A model generated the notes under the pieces. That model saw nothing but the letters and a program-made list of their open reading frames with translations, was not told the origin of the DNA and made no database searches. The position numbers and the translations under genes were made by a program. Shown here piece by piece: positions 25,903 to 33,620 of a stretch of DNA of 64,000 nt (positions are counted from its first letter, which is position 1; every line of letters starts with the position of its first letter). This stretch comes from CAMPKL01 sp963805925 (GTDB taxonomy: Bacteria > Acidobacteriota > Terriglobia > Bryobacterales > UBA6623): contig CAWDWB010000007.1 of the NCBI GenBank assembly GCA_963805925.1, positions 372,001-436,000 on the forward strand, read 5' to 3'.

Positions 25903-27151
25903 AGGCGCGCCGAAGGCGCAGTCGTTGCGCGACGCCGGCTAGTCGCTGCGTTTGGTGCATGACCAACAGCAACGCCGAGGTGGTGCTGACGACGACGATG
26001 GCCATCGAGCCGAGCAGCATGTGCTCAAAGTTGAAGCCTAGCCGGAACAGCGCACCGACCAAGATCGGGCTGGCAGCCGCCCCCAGGATAGTCCACGAAG
26101 AGGCCACGCTGCGGATGCGTCCTAGGTATTCGACGCCGTAGAGTTCGGCCCACAGAGCCGAACCGATGTTCGAGTTCGCCCCTGCGGTCATGCCGATGAG
26201 CATGAGGTATGGGAAAGCAGTCCAGGGCTGACTAGCCCAGTAAAACAAGGCCACCGCTGCGCCTAGCGGCATCAGGAAAAATGGAAACAGGCCAACAGCC
26301 GAGAAGCGATCAATCAGCCCGCCGATAGCGATGGACGACAACGCGCGGCTGACGGCGAAAGCGGAAAACGCGGCCGCCACCCAACTCGGATCCCAGCCTT
26401 TCCATTCGGCCATGGGCACCTGATACAGAAACAGCCCGGTGAAGACGAACGGCGGCGTCAGCAAAACCGGTATCGCCAGAAAGGTATTGAGGTCGCGGCC
26501 GAACGTGTTCTCGCCGAGCGCTTTCGGCGGGGCCGTTGTCGGGGCCGGCGGAGCGGCTTCCGTCTGCCCGTTGGCGTTGGACAGCAGGCCGAGCGCCAGC
26601 GGAAGAATCAGAACGATGGCTCCTGCCGAGACAATTTGCCAAACCGCCGTCCACGGCAGCACCCGCAAGCCGAGAGCGCAAACCAGAGGCAACACTGCCT
26701 CGCCCAGGGGGTAGCCGAGACCGGCAACGCCCAGCGCCTTGCCGCGGCTGGCAAAGAACTCGCGAGCCATCACGGTTTGCGAAATGTGTCCGAGGAGGCC
26801 TTGTCCCGACAGGCGCAAACCGACGATGCCCAAGGCAAGAAACACGACGTGCGGTGCGGTCGAAACCGTCAGCGCCGCGACCGCGAGGCCGACGATGGTG
26901 AAGGTCGTATAGCGCTTCAGGTCGAGGCGGTCGATGTGCGAACCGAGCTTCGGCAAACACAGCGCGCTCAACAACGTGCAGCCGCCGTAGAGGATTCCGA
27001 AGTCGCCCTTGGTCAGGTCGAAATCGGCCATGAAGTACGGCAAAAACAACGAGATGAAAAACGTCTGCCCAAAGCTCGACGACAGGGCCGTAACCAGTCC
27101 AAATGCCAGGATGGTCCGGTAGCTCGCCAGAAATCGGAAATAACCGCTCAT
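25892..27151 (-). CDS. Major facilitator superfamily transporter
   Basis: 419 residues with about 12 hydrophobic segments and a central hydrophilic loop (NANGQTEAAPPAPTT) between helices 6 and 7, as in MFS carriers. The cytoplasmic loop between helices 2 and 3 reads GSHIDRLDLKRY, a form of the GxxxDRxxxR/K motif A, repeated in the second half as GGLIDRFSAVG. The helix-5 region has GYPLGEAVLPL, a motif C-like element seen in antiporters. The substrate cannot be read; similarity is to the oxalate/formate antiporter and monocarboxylate group. The gene is alone on its strand, divergent from efp, with an 11-bp convergent overlap with the small ORF. Confidence 0.9.
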   Translation of the reverse strand: MSGYFRFLASYRTILAFGLVTALSSSFGQTFFISLFLPYFMADFDLTKGDFGILYGGCTLLSALCLPKLGSHIDRLDLKRYTTFTIVGLAVAALTVSTAPHVVFLALGIVGLRLSGQGLLGHISQTVMAREFFASRGKALGVAGLGYPLGEAVLPLVCALGLRVLPWTAVWQIVSAGAIVLILPLALGLLSNANGQTEAAPPAPTTAPPKALGENTFGRDLNTFLAIPVLLTPPFVFTGLFLYQVPMAEWKGWDPSWVAAAFSAFAVSRALSSIAIGGLIDRFSAVGLFPFFLMPLGAAVALFYWASQPWTAFPYLMLIGMTAGANSNIGSALWAELYGVEYLGRIRSVASSWTILGAAASPILVGALFRLGFNFEHMLLGSMAIVVVSTTSALLLVMHQTQRLAGVAQRLRLRRAFSR

Positions 27152-27395
27152 CTAGATTCAGGGTGGAGAAACGTCCGGCTCGATCAGGCTCGTATATACA
27201 GATCGACCAGGCCGGAAGCCGGCGTGACTCATCAATACTTTCGGGAAGGCGGGTCGAAGACGGGGACTCTAAATTGCGCCGAACAAATCTTTAACCGCCT
27301 GTTTTCAGGGTACGCGGGCTCGGCTTCGGCGTCAAGGCGCCGGGCAGTTGCAAAAGCGACGGGAAATCCTGAACTCTAGGACTGAGGATTCTCCT

Positions 27396-27959
27396 TTGGA
27401 CGTTCAAGCGACACAACTGCGCCCCGGCATGCTGATCAAGTGGAAGGGCACGCTCTACTCTATCTTCTCTGTGATGCATCGGACGCCCGGCAACCTGCGC
27501 GGCTTCGTTCAAGCCAAGATGCGCAACGTGAACACGCGGTCGATGAACGAGCATCGCTTCGCATCAGAAGACTTCATCGAGCGCGTCGTGCTCGATGAGC
27601 ATGAAATGGAGTACCTCTACACAGACGGCGACGTCTACCACTTCATGAACACCGAGACCTACGAGCAGATTGGCCTCAACTCCGACGACCTCGGCGACCA
27701 GGTGCTGTATCTGTTGCCCAATACGAAAGTCAGCATCCAGTTCTACGAAGACGACCCCTTCAGCGTGAACCTGCCGGCCACTGTTGATATGGAGGTCTTG
27801 GAAACCGAGCCGGCCATCAAGGGCGCCACGGTCACCAACGTAACCAAACCAGCTAAGCTCGAAACCGGGCTGGTGGTGCAAGTGCCGCCGTTCATCAAAG
27901 AGGGCGAAAAGATCCGCATCAATACGACCGACGGCAGTTACGTCACGCGGGTGTCCTAG
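27396..27959 (+). CDS. efp: Translation elongation factor P
   Basis: I chose the TTG at 27396 (MDVQATQLRPGML) because GAGG lies 8 nt upstream and the resulting 187 residues match the usual EF-P length; an ATG at 27348 gives a 16-residue extension with no family resemblance. All three EF-P domains are present: the KOW-like N-domain (PGMLIKWKGTLYSI), the middle OB fold (EYLYTDGDVYHFMNTETYEQ) and the C-domain ending ETGLVVQVPPFIKEGEKIRI. EF-P binds between the P and E sites and rescues ribosomes stalled at polyproline. The tip of domain I reads PGNLRGF (31-37), with Asn33 where E. coli has the modified Lys34. Confidence 0.96.
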   Translation: MDVQATQLRPGMLIKWKGTLYSIFSVMHRTPGNLRGFVQAKMRNVNTRSMNEHRFASEDFIERVVLDEHEMEYLYTDGDVYHFMNTETYEQIGLNSDDLGDQVLYLLPNTKVSIQFYEDDPFSVNLPATVDMEVLETEPAIKGATVTNVTKPAKLETGLVVQVPPFIKEGEKIRINTTDGSYVTRVS

Positions 27960-27968
27960 GGCATCCGC

Positions 27969-28621
27969 ATGAAGCTAATCCTCTTCGGTGCGACAGGCAT
28001 GGTCGGCGCGGGCGCGTTGCGCGAGGCTCTGGCCGACCCCGGCGTTGATGAGGTGCTGGCGATCAGCCGCCGCACGTGCGGCGTCCAGCATCAAAAACTC
28101 CGCGAACTGCTATTGCCCGATCTGTTCGACCTGGACGCCGTACTGGAAGACCTCGCCGGCTGGGACGCCTGCATCTGGGGCGCAGGCATCAGCGCCGTCG
28201 GACTTGACGAAGCCGCCTACGCCAAGGTCACTGAGGAACTGACCCTGCTTTGGGCCCGCGCGCTGCTAACGCAGAATCCGAACTTGAGCTTCTGCTACTG
28301 CTCCGCCGTCGGCGCGGACGGTTCCCAAATGTGGGCGCGCGTGCGTCGCCGCGTCGAACAGCAACTCGAAGACATGCCCTTCCGCCACGCCGGCTGCGTC
28401 GACCGGCCTACATCCAGCCCGGGCCGGGCATCAAGAGCAAGGTGAAGCTCTATCAGGCGTTCATCGTAATGGTGAAGCCCGTATCGGGATTGCTGGTGCG
28501 TCTGTTGCCCTCGATGGCCACGACGTCCGAGCGGCTGGGCCGGGCGATGTTGCGCGTGGTCGAAGGGCGTGCCGACCGCTTTATATTGGAGTCGGCAGAC
28601 ATCAATCGCATCGGGGCGTGA
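27969..28621 (+). pseudogene. NAD(P)-binding epimerase-like protein split by a frameshift
   Basis: The first frame (27969-28445) begins MKLILFGATGMVGAGALREA, a Rossmann motif of the atypical SDR/NAD(P)H-binding family, and runs through SFCYCSAVGADGS. It reads out of frame near 28395-28403, after LEDMPFRHAGC. The continuation RRPAYIQPGPGIKSKVKLYQ, then TTSERLGRAMLRVV and ILESADINRIG, lies in the -1 frame up to 28621. The combined product of about 217 residues would match the family length, so one base is missing. The gene follows efp by 9 bp. Function of intact homologues is not established; they bind a dinucleotide and are often called nucleoside-diphosphate-sugar epimerases. Confidence 0.78.
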
Positions 28622-28640
28622 TTGAGGACAGGCGCGCCGG

Positions 28641-31085
28641 TCACTGGATGTAGCCGAGACTGCGCAGCCGATCCAACTCCTTGGACGACATATCTTCGGC
28701 AGCATCCCCGGCGGGCAGCTTGTTCTGCTCCACCATGCTCTTCCAGGCTTCGAGTTCGGCCTTGAGCTTCTCGACGATGTCCGGGTGTCCGGCCGAGACG
28801 TCGCTTACGTCGAGCGGGTCCTTGGCGTGATCGAACAGTTCGAACTCGGGCGCGTCATTAGGCCTCACTGCGTGTTGAATCAGCTTCCAACCGTCCGAAA
28901 CGATGCCCAAATCCCGCGTGTTGAAAGGCGGCGTACCGGTCTTCGCTAAGGGTCTTTCCGAGACGGCGCCCGGCTTTGTCCAGCCGAGGGTCTGGGCTGC
29001 AGCGATAATTTTCTCCGCATCCCCTCCGTCGCGAGCAGCCGCCAATAGCGGCACAAGGCTTTCGCCCTGCATGAACTGCGGCGCCGACAAACCGCTCAGG
29101 TCGAGCAACGTCGGCATCACGTCGATGCTGCGCACTGTCGCCGAAATCTTCGCGCCCGCTGGTATCACGCCCGGCCGTCTGAAAATTAGCGGTACCCCGG
29201 TCAGCTCGCCATAGACGGTCTGACCGTGGAACATGCGGCCATGCTCGATGAACTCTTCGCCATGGTCGGACATGAAGACGATCTGCACTTTGTCCTCAAG
29301 TCCTTGCTGGTGCAGATAACGGATGAGGCGGCCTACTTCGGCGTCCATTCCCAAGATGGAGCCGTCGTACCAGTCGACGTCGTGCGCTACAAACTCTTCC
29401 GGATTCACCCCGGCGGCCTCCATCTCGGCCTTGGCAGGCATGCCGAAGGCGCGCAGGGTCGGATTCTCAATGTGTGGACGGATCTGAGTCAGCTGTTGCT
29501 CGTGGTATTCCTTCTTCGCCGGATCCGCCCATACCGCATCGTAGGGAGACCGCGGCTCGAAAGGATCGTGAGGGTCAAAAAGGTGCAGGAACATGAAGAA
29601 CGGCGCGTCGTCATGCCGATCGATCCATTCTGAGGCCCGATCGACGTATTCCCGCGCGGTCTTGGCGACGTGCGCGGGATCATCGACGGACGAAAACTCG
29701 TGCAACTCCTCAAAACCTTGATGCATGTTGCTGAACTTGCCGGTGAACTGCACCGAAGAGTAGGCGACCGTCGCAAAGCCCGCGGAGCGGTAGGACTCGG
29801 CGAGCGTCTCGGCCTGGGAGGATAGCCGGTCAGTCAACTCGGCGACGCGATGCGAGGTGGGGTAAAGCGAAGTCATGATCGACGGCGTGGAGACCTTGGT
29901 CCAGGTCGCCTGCGCCACATCATCGAGAAACATCGTGCCTTCGCCCGCAAGCAATTCGAGATTCAGTGATGTCCGCCGCTCGTATCCATAGGCGCTCAGG
30001 TGATCCTTGCGCAACGTATCGCAGAGGATGAGGATGACGCCTTGGGGCGGTGCGATTCCGCCCAGCGCTTGGCCGGGAGCGCGAACGGTCGCGGGCATGG
30101 CGTCGTGGGTGCGGATAGTCGGAGATCCCCAGAAACCGACGATGCGGTCGTCGCCAACGTCGAGTGAGAAGTTCAGCTTTTGGGGCCCAGTATGGGCCGA
30201 GAGATCGATCGGCGCGGGCCGCCATCGATGCGGCGTGGTGATCGTCTCGGAAAGTAGGGTCTGCTGGGCGTCGGCTTCGCCGACGGAAACGTGGAAGGTG
30301 ACCGCTCCCTCGGCCACCGTGCCGAGATTCAAATCGAGCCAGGCGTTGCGGGGAACATCGACTTCAACGGAGAACGTTTCCGGCGATCGCGAAACGATCG
30401 TCTCGTGGAAGATATCCGCTAATCCCTGCCAGCCGACTCCAGACGGGATGGAGGCGCGATTCTCTGCTTGGGACACCAGTCGAATCGATTCGATCTCGAA
30501 ATCGGCGCCGGGCGCATCGACGGGCCGGATCATGATGGTCGTAGCCTGGCTCAGACGGGGCGTTAGGGTCGGCAACATCGTGAGATCGTGGAACGACTCA
30601 TCGGATTGCAGCGGACTGGCCATCGGCCAAGCAAAAGTGCCGGTCGTGCGGACTCGTGCGATCACGGCGGGGAAATCAGGCGCCGCCTCGGGTGCGCCTC
30701 CGGCGCTCGCGTTGGCGCCCGCGCTCGCACGAATACGAAGCTCCATGGAGTGGATGCCGTCGTTGACGTCCAGCGCTGCGGGCCGGGTGACGTAGAGCAG
30801 CGGGAAATCGGTGGTGGAACGTCCGATGAGCTTGCCGTCGACGACGCGCAGACCGGTGACTCCGGGGCCCGCCTGCCAGCCAAGCGTATCGCCTGCCGCC
30901 GCAGTAGTGAAATCCCACAGGGCTAAGGGCTCGGAGGCTCCGGCAGTGGGCGCGCCCTCAACGCTGGCAGGGTCGAACACATCAACCAAACGGACTGTGA
31001 CGGGATTGTCCGTGCCGCCTCCGCAAGCGAAAGAAAATAAGACTGGAGTTAGGGCGAGCAGCGAAGGCCAAAATCGGAAGGACAC
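28641..31085 (-). CDS. Sulfatase-superfamily lipoprotein with non-canonical active site
   Basis: 814 residues. The signal peptide ends FSFACGGG, a lipobox-like site. Residues about 30-330 form beta-rich, probably carbohydrate-binding-like domains. The sulfatase/alkaline phosphatase fold follows: GVILILCDTLRKDHLSAYGY (metal Asp), DAPFFMFLHLFDPHDPF, IVFMSDHGEEFIEHGRMFHG (Asp-His metal ligands). The nucleophile region reads VSTPSIMTSLYPTSH, so the sulfatase CxPxR motif is absent and Ser or Thr occupies the Cys position, with no following Arg. It may therefore be a phosphodiesterase or phosphotransferase-type member rather than a sulfatase needing formylglycine. No maturase gene lies nearby. Confidence 0.82.
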   Translation of the reverse strand: MSFRFWPSLLALTPVLFSFACGGGTDNPVTVRLVDVFDPASVEGAPTAGASEPLALWDFTTAAAGDTLGWQAGPGVTGLRVVDGKLIGRSTTDFPLLYVTRPAALDVNDGIHSMELRIRASAGANASAGGAPEAAPDFPAVIARVRTTGTFAWPMASPLQSDESFHDLTMLPTLTPRLSQATTIMIRPVDAPGADFEIESIRLVSQAENRASIPSGVGWQGLADIFHETIVSRSPETFSVEVDVPRNAWLDLNLGTVAEGAVTFHVSVGEADAQQTLLSETITTPHRWRPAPIDLSAHTGPQKLNFSLDVGDDRIVGFWGSPTIRTHDAMPATVRAPGQALGGIAPPQGVILILCDTLRKDHLSAYGYERRTSLNLELLAGEGTMFLDDVAQATWTKVSTPSIMTSLYPTSHRVAELTDRLSSQAETLAESYRSAGFATVAYSSVQFTGKFSNMHQGFEELHEFSSVDDPAHVAKTAREYVDRASEWIDRHDDAPFFMFLHLFDPHDPFEPRSPYDAVWADPAKKEYHEQQLTQIRPHIENPTLRAFGMPAKAEMEAAGVNPEEFVAHDVDWYDGSILGMDAEVGRLIRYLHQQGLEDKVQIVFMSDHGEEFIEHGRMFHGQTVYGELTGVPLIFRRPGVIPAGAKISATVRSIDVMPTLLDLSGLSAPQFMQGESLVPLLAAARDGGDAEKIIAAAQTLGWTKPGAVSERPLAKTGTPPFNTRDLGIVSDGWKLIQHAVRPNDAPEFELFDHAKDPLDVSDVSAGHPDIVEKLKAELEAWKSMVEQNKLPAGDAAEDMSSKELDRLRSLGYIQ

Positions 31086-31140
31086 GGGCGCACCTCTTCA
31101 AGACCGGTTAGACGGGCTGCGGGGATTGTAGCTCCAAGCG

Positions 31141-31202
31141 GTCGCGGGATGAGCGTCTTTCTTCGCGACCTCCAATTAGGGCCCCAAGCCAAAGAAAGAC
31201 GC
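31141..31202. repeat. Two interleaved inverted repeats in a divergent promoter region
   Basis: GCGTCTTTCTT at 31153-31163 has its perfect reverse complement at 31192-31202 (11 bp, 28-nt spacer). A second pair, GTCGCG at 31141-31146 and CGCGAC at 31164-31169, encloses the left arm of the first. The two pairings interleave, so in RNA they could form either alternative hairpins or a pseudoknot. They lie between the divergent sulfatase-like gene and the cupin gene, 56 bp from the former's start. Confidence 0.5.
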
Positions 31203-31307
31203 TATGGCTAACGGAAATCGAAAACTGCGCCTGATAGTGAAAATCCCAGCAGTTTGATCTATGCTTGCTTCGGCTAGGAAATCCCGATGGATTTGATAGG
31301 AGGAAAG

Positions 31308-31772
31308 ATGAAGCTCTGCATGTTGTTGTTCGTGGCGGTGTCGGCCATGGCCCAGTCTGCTACGGAGATCGTCTATTGGTCGGCAGACAATCTGGAAGGC
31401 TACTCGACTAGTCTTGGGGCGAAGGAGACCGAACGCAAGGCCACGTCCGCTTCGGAGTACCTCGCGAACCTAGGCAACTATAAGTTTGAAATTTTGAGGC
31501 GCGATGCCAGCGGCGCCGGAGAACTGCACCAGAACTGGACGGACGTATTCGTCGTCCAGCAAGGCGAAGCGACGATCTTGTACGGCGGCGAGATCGAAGA
31601 CGCGAAAGAGACGACGGGCGGCGAGATTCGAGGACCGCGCATGCTGGCAGGAAAGTCCCAGAAAGTCTCTGCCGGAGACGTCATTGTCGTACCGCCAGGC
31701 GTAGCGCATCAAACGATCGTCGAGCCCGGAAAGTCGTTCTTGACGCTCATCGTCAAGATCGAGAAGAACTGA
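31308..31772 (+). CDS. Secreted cupin-domain protein
   Basis: 154 residues from ATG 31308, which has AGGAGG 5 nt upstream and a signal peptide (MKLCMLLFVAVSAMAQ); an upstream in-frame ATG at 31287 is less likely. The cupin core is visible: ASGAGELHQNWTDVFVVQQG with the His and following strand of cupin motif 1, and GDVIVVPPGVAHQTIVEPG as motif 2 with its His. Motif 1 is degenerate in that only one clear His is present, so metal binding is uncertain. The protein is exported, unlike most small cupins. No operon partner is obvious; the lipocalin-like gene begins 113 bp downstream. Confidence 0.85.
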   Translation: MKLCMLLFVAVSAMAQSATEIVYWSADNLEGYSTSLGAKETERKATSASEYLANLGNYKFEILRRDASGAGELHQNWTDVFVVQQGEATILYGGEIEDAKETTGGEIRGPRMLAGKSQKVSAGDVIVVPPGVAHQTIVEPGKSFLTLIVKIEKN

Positions 31773-31885
31773 CGTCTGCAAAACCGCAGTCCGTGCTTCT
31801 CGATCGCTGCAGATTACTTCGACGCCTTCCGCGACGATTCCCAGCACTAGCTCAACCACTGCGTGGGATTCGCTAGACTCCGCCC

Positions 31886-32347
31886 ATGCGAATGCTTCTT
31901 CTTCCGATCTTGTGCGCGGTTGCGGCTTGTTCGAGTCAGCCATCGGCGCCGTCCCCTCATGAGCAACTAGTCGGCCTTTGGCGTGTCGTTGAGATTAAGA
32001 ACCTCGATGCGGACGAGGTGCAGCCGGACCGCAACGAGTACCACATGTATACCGAGTCGCACGAGATGATCATCTTGGCCGGTCGCGATCGGCCGAAGAT
32101 CAACAAGTCAATTGCGGATATGACCGTGGATGAGGTGATGAGCCAACAACCGATCGGCGCCGGCTTCTATAGCTACCGCGTCGACGGCGACAAGCTAATG
32201 CGCACCAATGTTGTCGCCCTGTCGGCCCACTACGAGGGACAGACCTTCGAGACTGAGTTCACGATTGATGGGGACAAGCTCATCACGCGCGATCGTCACG
32301 CTGCGGACGGCGCCCTGCGGCAGTGGACCATGGAGCGGATGGAGTAG
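31886..32347 (+). CDS. Lipocalin-like domain lipoprotein
   Basis: 153 residues beginning MRMLLLPILCAVAACSSQP, with lipobox AVAAC, so it is a lipoprotein. After the anchor, LVGLWRVVEIKN is the start of the lipocalin-like fold (family of small secreted domains such as Lipocalin_4/DUF-type), followed by alternating strands (YHMYTESHEMIILAG, GAGFYSYRVDGDKLMRTNVV, FETEFTIDGDKLITRDRH). Such domains bind small hydrophobic ligands or simply stabilise surface proteins; no function is known here. A second ATG at 31892 would also serve. Stand-alone gene 40 bp before the TPR protein. Confidence 0.8.
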   Translation: MRMLLLPILCAVAACSSQPSAPSPHEQLVGLWRVVEIKNLDADEVQPDRNEYHMYTESHEMIILAGRDRPKINKSIADMTVDEVMSQQPIGAGFYSYRVDGDKLMRTNVVALSAHYEGQTFETEFTIDGDKLITRDRHAADGALRQWTMERME

Positions 32348-32387
32348 CCGACTGTTAGACTAATCGCCGGATAGGGAGGCTGGCCGA

Positions 32388-33602
32388 ATGCACCGTACTT
32401 GCTTGGTCGTGTTATCGACAGCGTTATTCGTCAGTTCCGCTGCGGCGCAGAACGTGGGCCTGGGCCGCAGCGCGCCCGGCGGCGCGGCGACCGGCTCCGT
32501 CGGCGGCGATCTTGGCGGCCAGCCGGGGCTCAATAGCGGCGGCGGCTTCAATAGCGGACCTTCGACCTCACGCGCGGCGCAGCCCATTGTCATCTCCGGC
32601 AATGTCGTCTTGGCCTCGGGCGAAGTCCCTGTTGAGCCGGTTCCGATCAAACGAGTCTGCGGCCCGCAATCCTACTTGGAAGGCTACACGGATCAGAAGG
32701 GCAAGTTCGGCTTCCAGGTGGGAGGCAATACGGCGTTCGCTCTGACCGACGCCTCGATAGGCTCGGCGGCGCCGGGCATGCCGCAGGGCAGCGCCAGCAA
32801 CGTTTTCAGCGGCTCGGAAAGCGAGGTTGGTTTGGGCGTTGACCTGACCGGTTGTACCCTGGTTGCCGATGCGCCGGGCTATCGTTCGAGCATCATTTAT
32901 CTAAGCCGCCGCCGCAGCTTCGACCGGCCCGACGTAGGCGCCATCACCTTAACGCCGAACGGCGAATCTCAAGACATTTTCGTCAGCGTGACGTCGCTAG
33001 CCGCGCCGAAGAAGGCGAAGTCGGCCTTTGAAAAAGCCATCAAGGAACTCAATAAAGGCGCCAGGGCTGATCCTCAAAAGGCGATTGAAGATCTTGAGAA
33101 GGCGGTGACCGAGTATCCGACCTATGCCGCGGCGTGGACGATCCTGGGCGAGACGAAGCAGAGAATGGGCGATCCGGTCGGCGCCGGCGAGGCTTTCGAC
33201 CGGGCCATGGAAGCCGACCCGCGATACCTTCGTCCCTATGAGCCGTTAGTGCTGATGGCCGTCGACAAACAGGACTGGGAGCGGACGGTGCAGTTGGCGA
33301 GCGTGGCCTTGGGACTCGACCAATCGAACGTCAAGCTGCAGTGGTTAAATGCCGTCGGCCAATTCGAGTTAGGAAATCACGACGAGGCGCTGAGCGGTCT
33401 GACTAAAGTCGAAGCCGACGAGGCCGGCGCGCAAACGTATCCGCAGACGCACCACATCAAGGGGCTGATTTACTCGCGGCGCGGCCAGTACGCCGAGGCC
33501 GTCGCGGAACTGGAGCAGTTCTTAGAAGTTGCCCCGGACGGCCCCACGTCGGATGCGATTCGAACGCAGATCGCGGATTGGAAGGCGCAGGGCCTGGTAT
33601 AA
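32388..33602 (+). CDS. Secreted TPR protein with carboxypeptidase-regulatory-like domain
   Basis: 404 residues with a signal peptide (CLVVLSTALFVSSAAAQ). A Gly/Ala-rich linker follows, then a carboxypeptidase-regulatory-like beta domain (residues about 60-200: GNVVLASGEVPVEPVPIKRV, SYLEGYTDQKGKFGFQVGG). From about 225 to the end there are several TPRs (ALSGLTKVEADEAGA and RRGQYAEAVAELEQFLEVAP among them). The design, an exported beta domain plus TPRs, is frequent in Acidobacteria, where these proteins probably assemble complexes at the outer membrane. Function unknown. It converges on the SBBP propeller gene 18 bp away. Confidence 0.83.
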   Translation: MHRTCLVVLSTALFVSSAAAQNVGLGRSAPGGAATGSVGGDLGGQPGLNSGGGFNSGPSTSRAAQPIVISGNVVLASGEVPVEPVPIKRVCGPQSYLEGYTDQKGKFGFQVGGNTAFALTDASIGSAAPGMPQGSASNVFSGSESEVGLGVDLTGCTLVADAPGYRSSIIYLSRRRSFDRPDVGAITLTPNGESQDIFVSVTSLAAPKKAKSAFEKAIKELNKGARADPQKAIEDLEKAVTEYPTYAAAWTILGETKQRMGDPVGAGEAFDRAMEADPRYLRPYEPLVLMAVDKQDWERTVQLASVALGLDQSNVKLQWLNAVGQFELGNHDEALSGLTKVEADEAGAQTYPQTHHIKGLIYSRRGQYAEAVAELEQFLEVAPDGPTSDAIRTQIADWKAQGLV

Positions 33603-33620
33603 CGCAGGCCCCGCGGTTGG

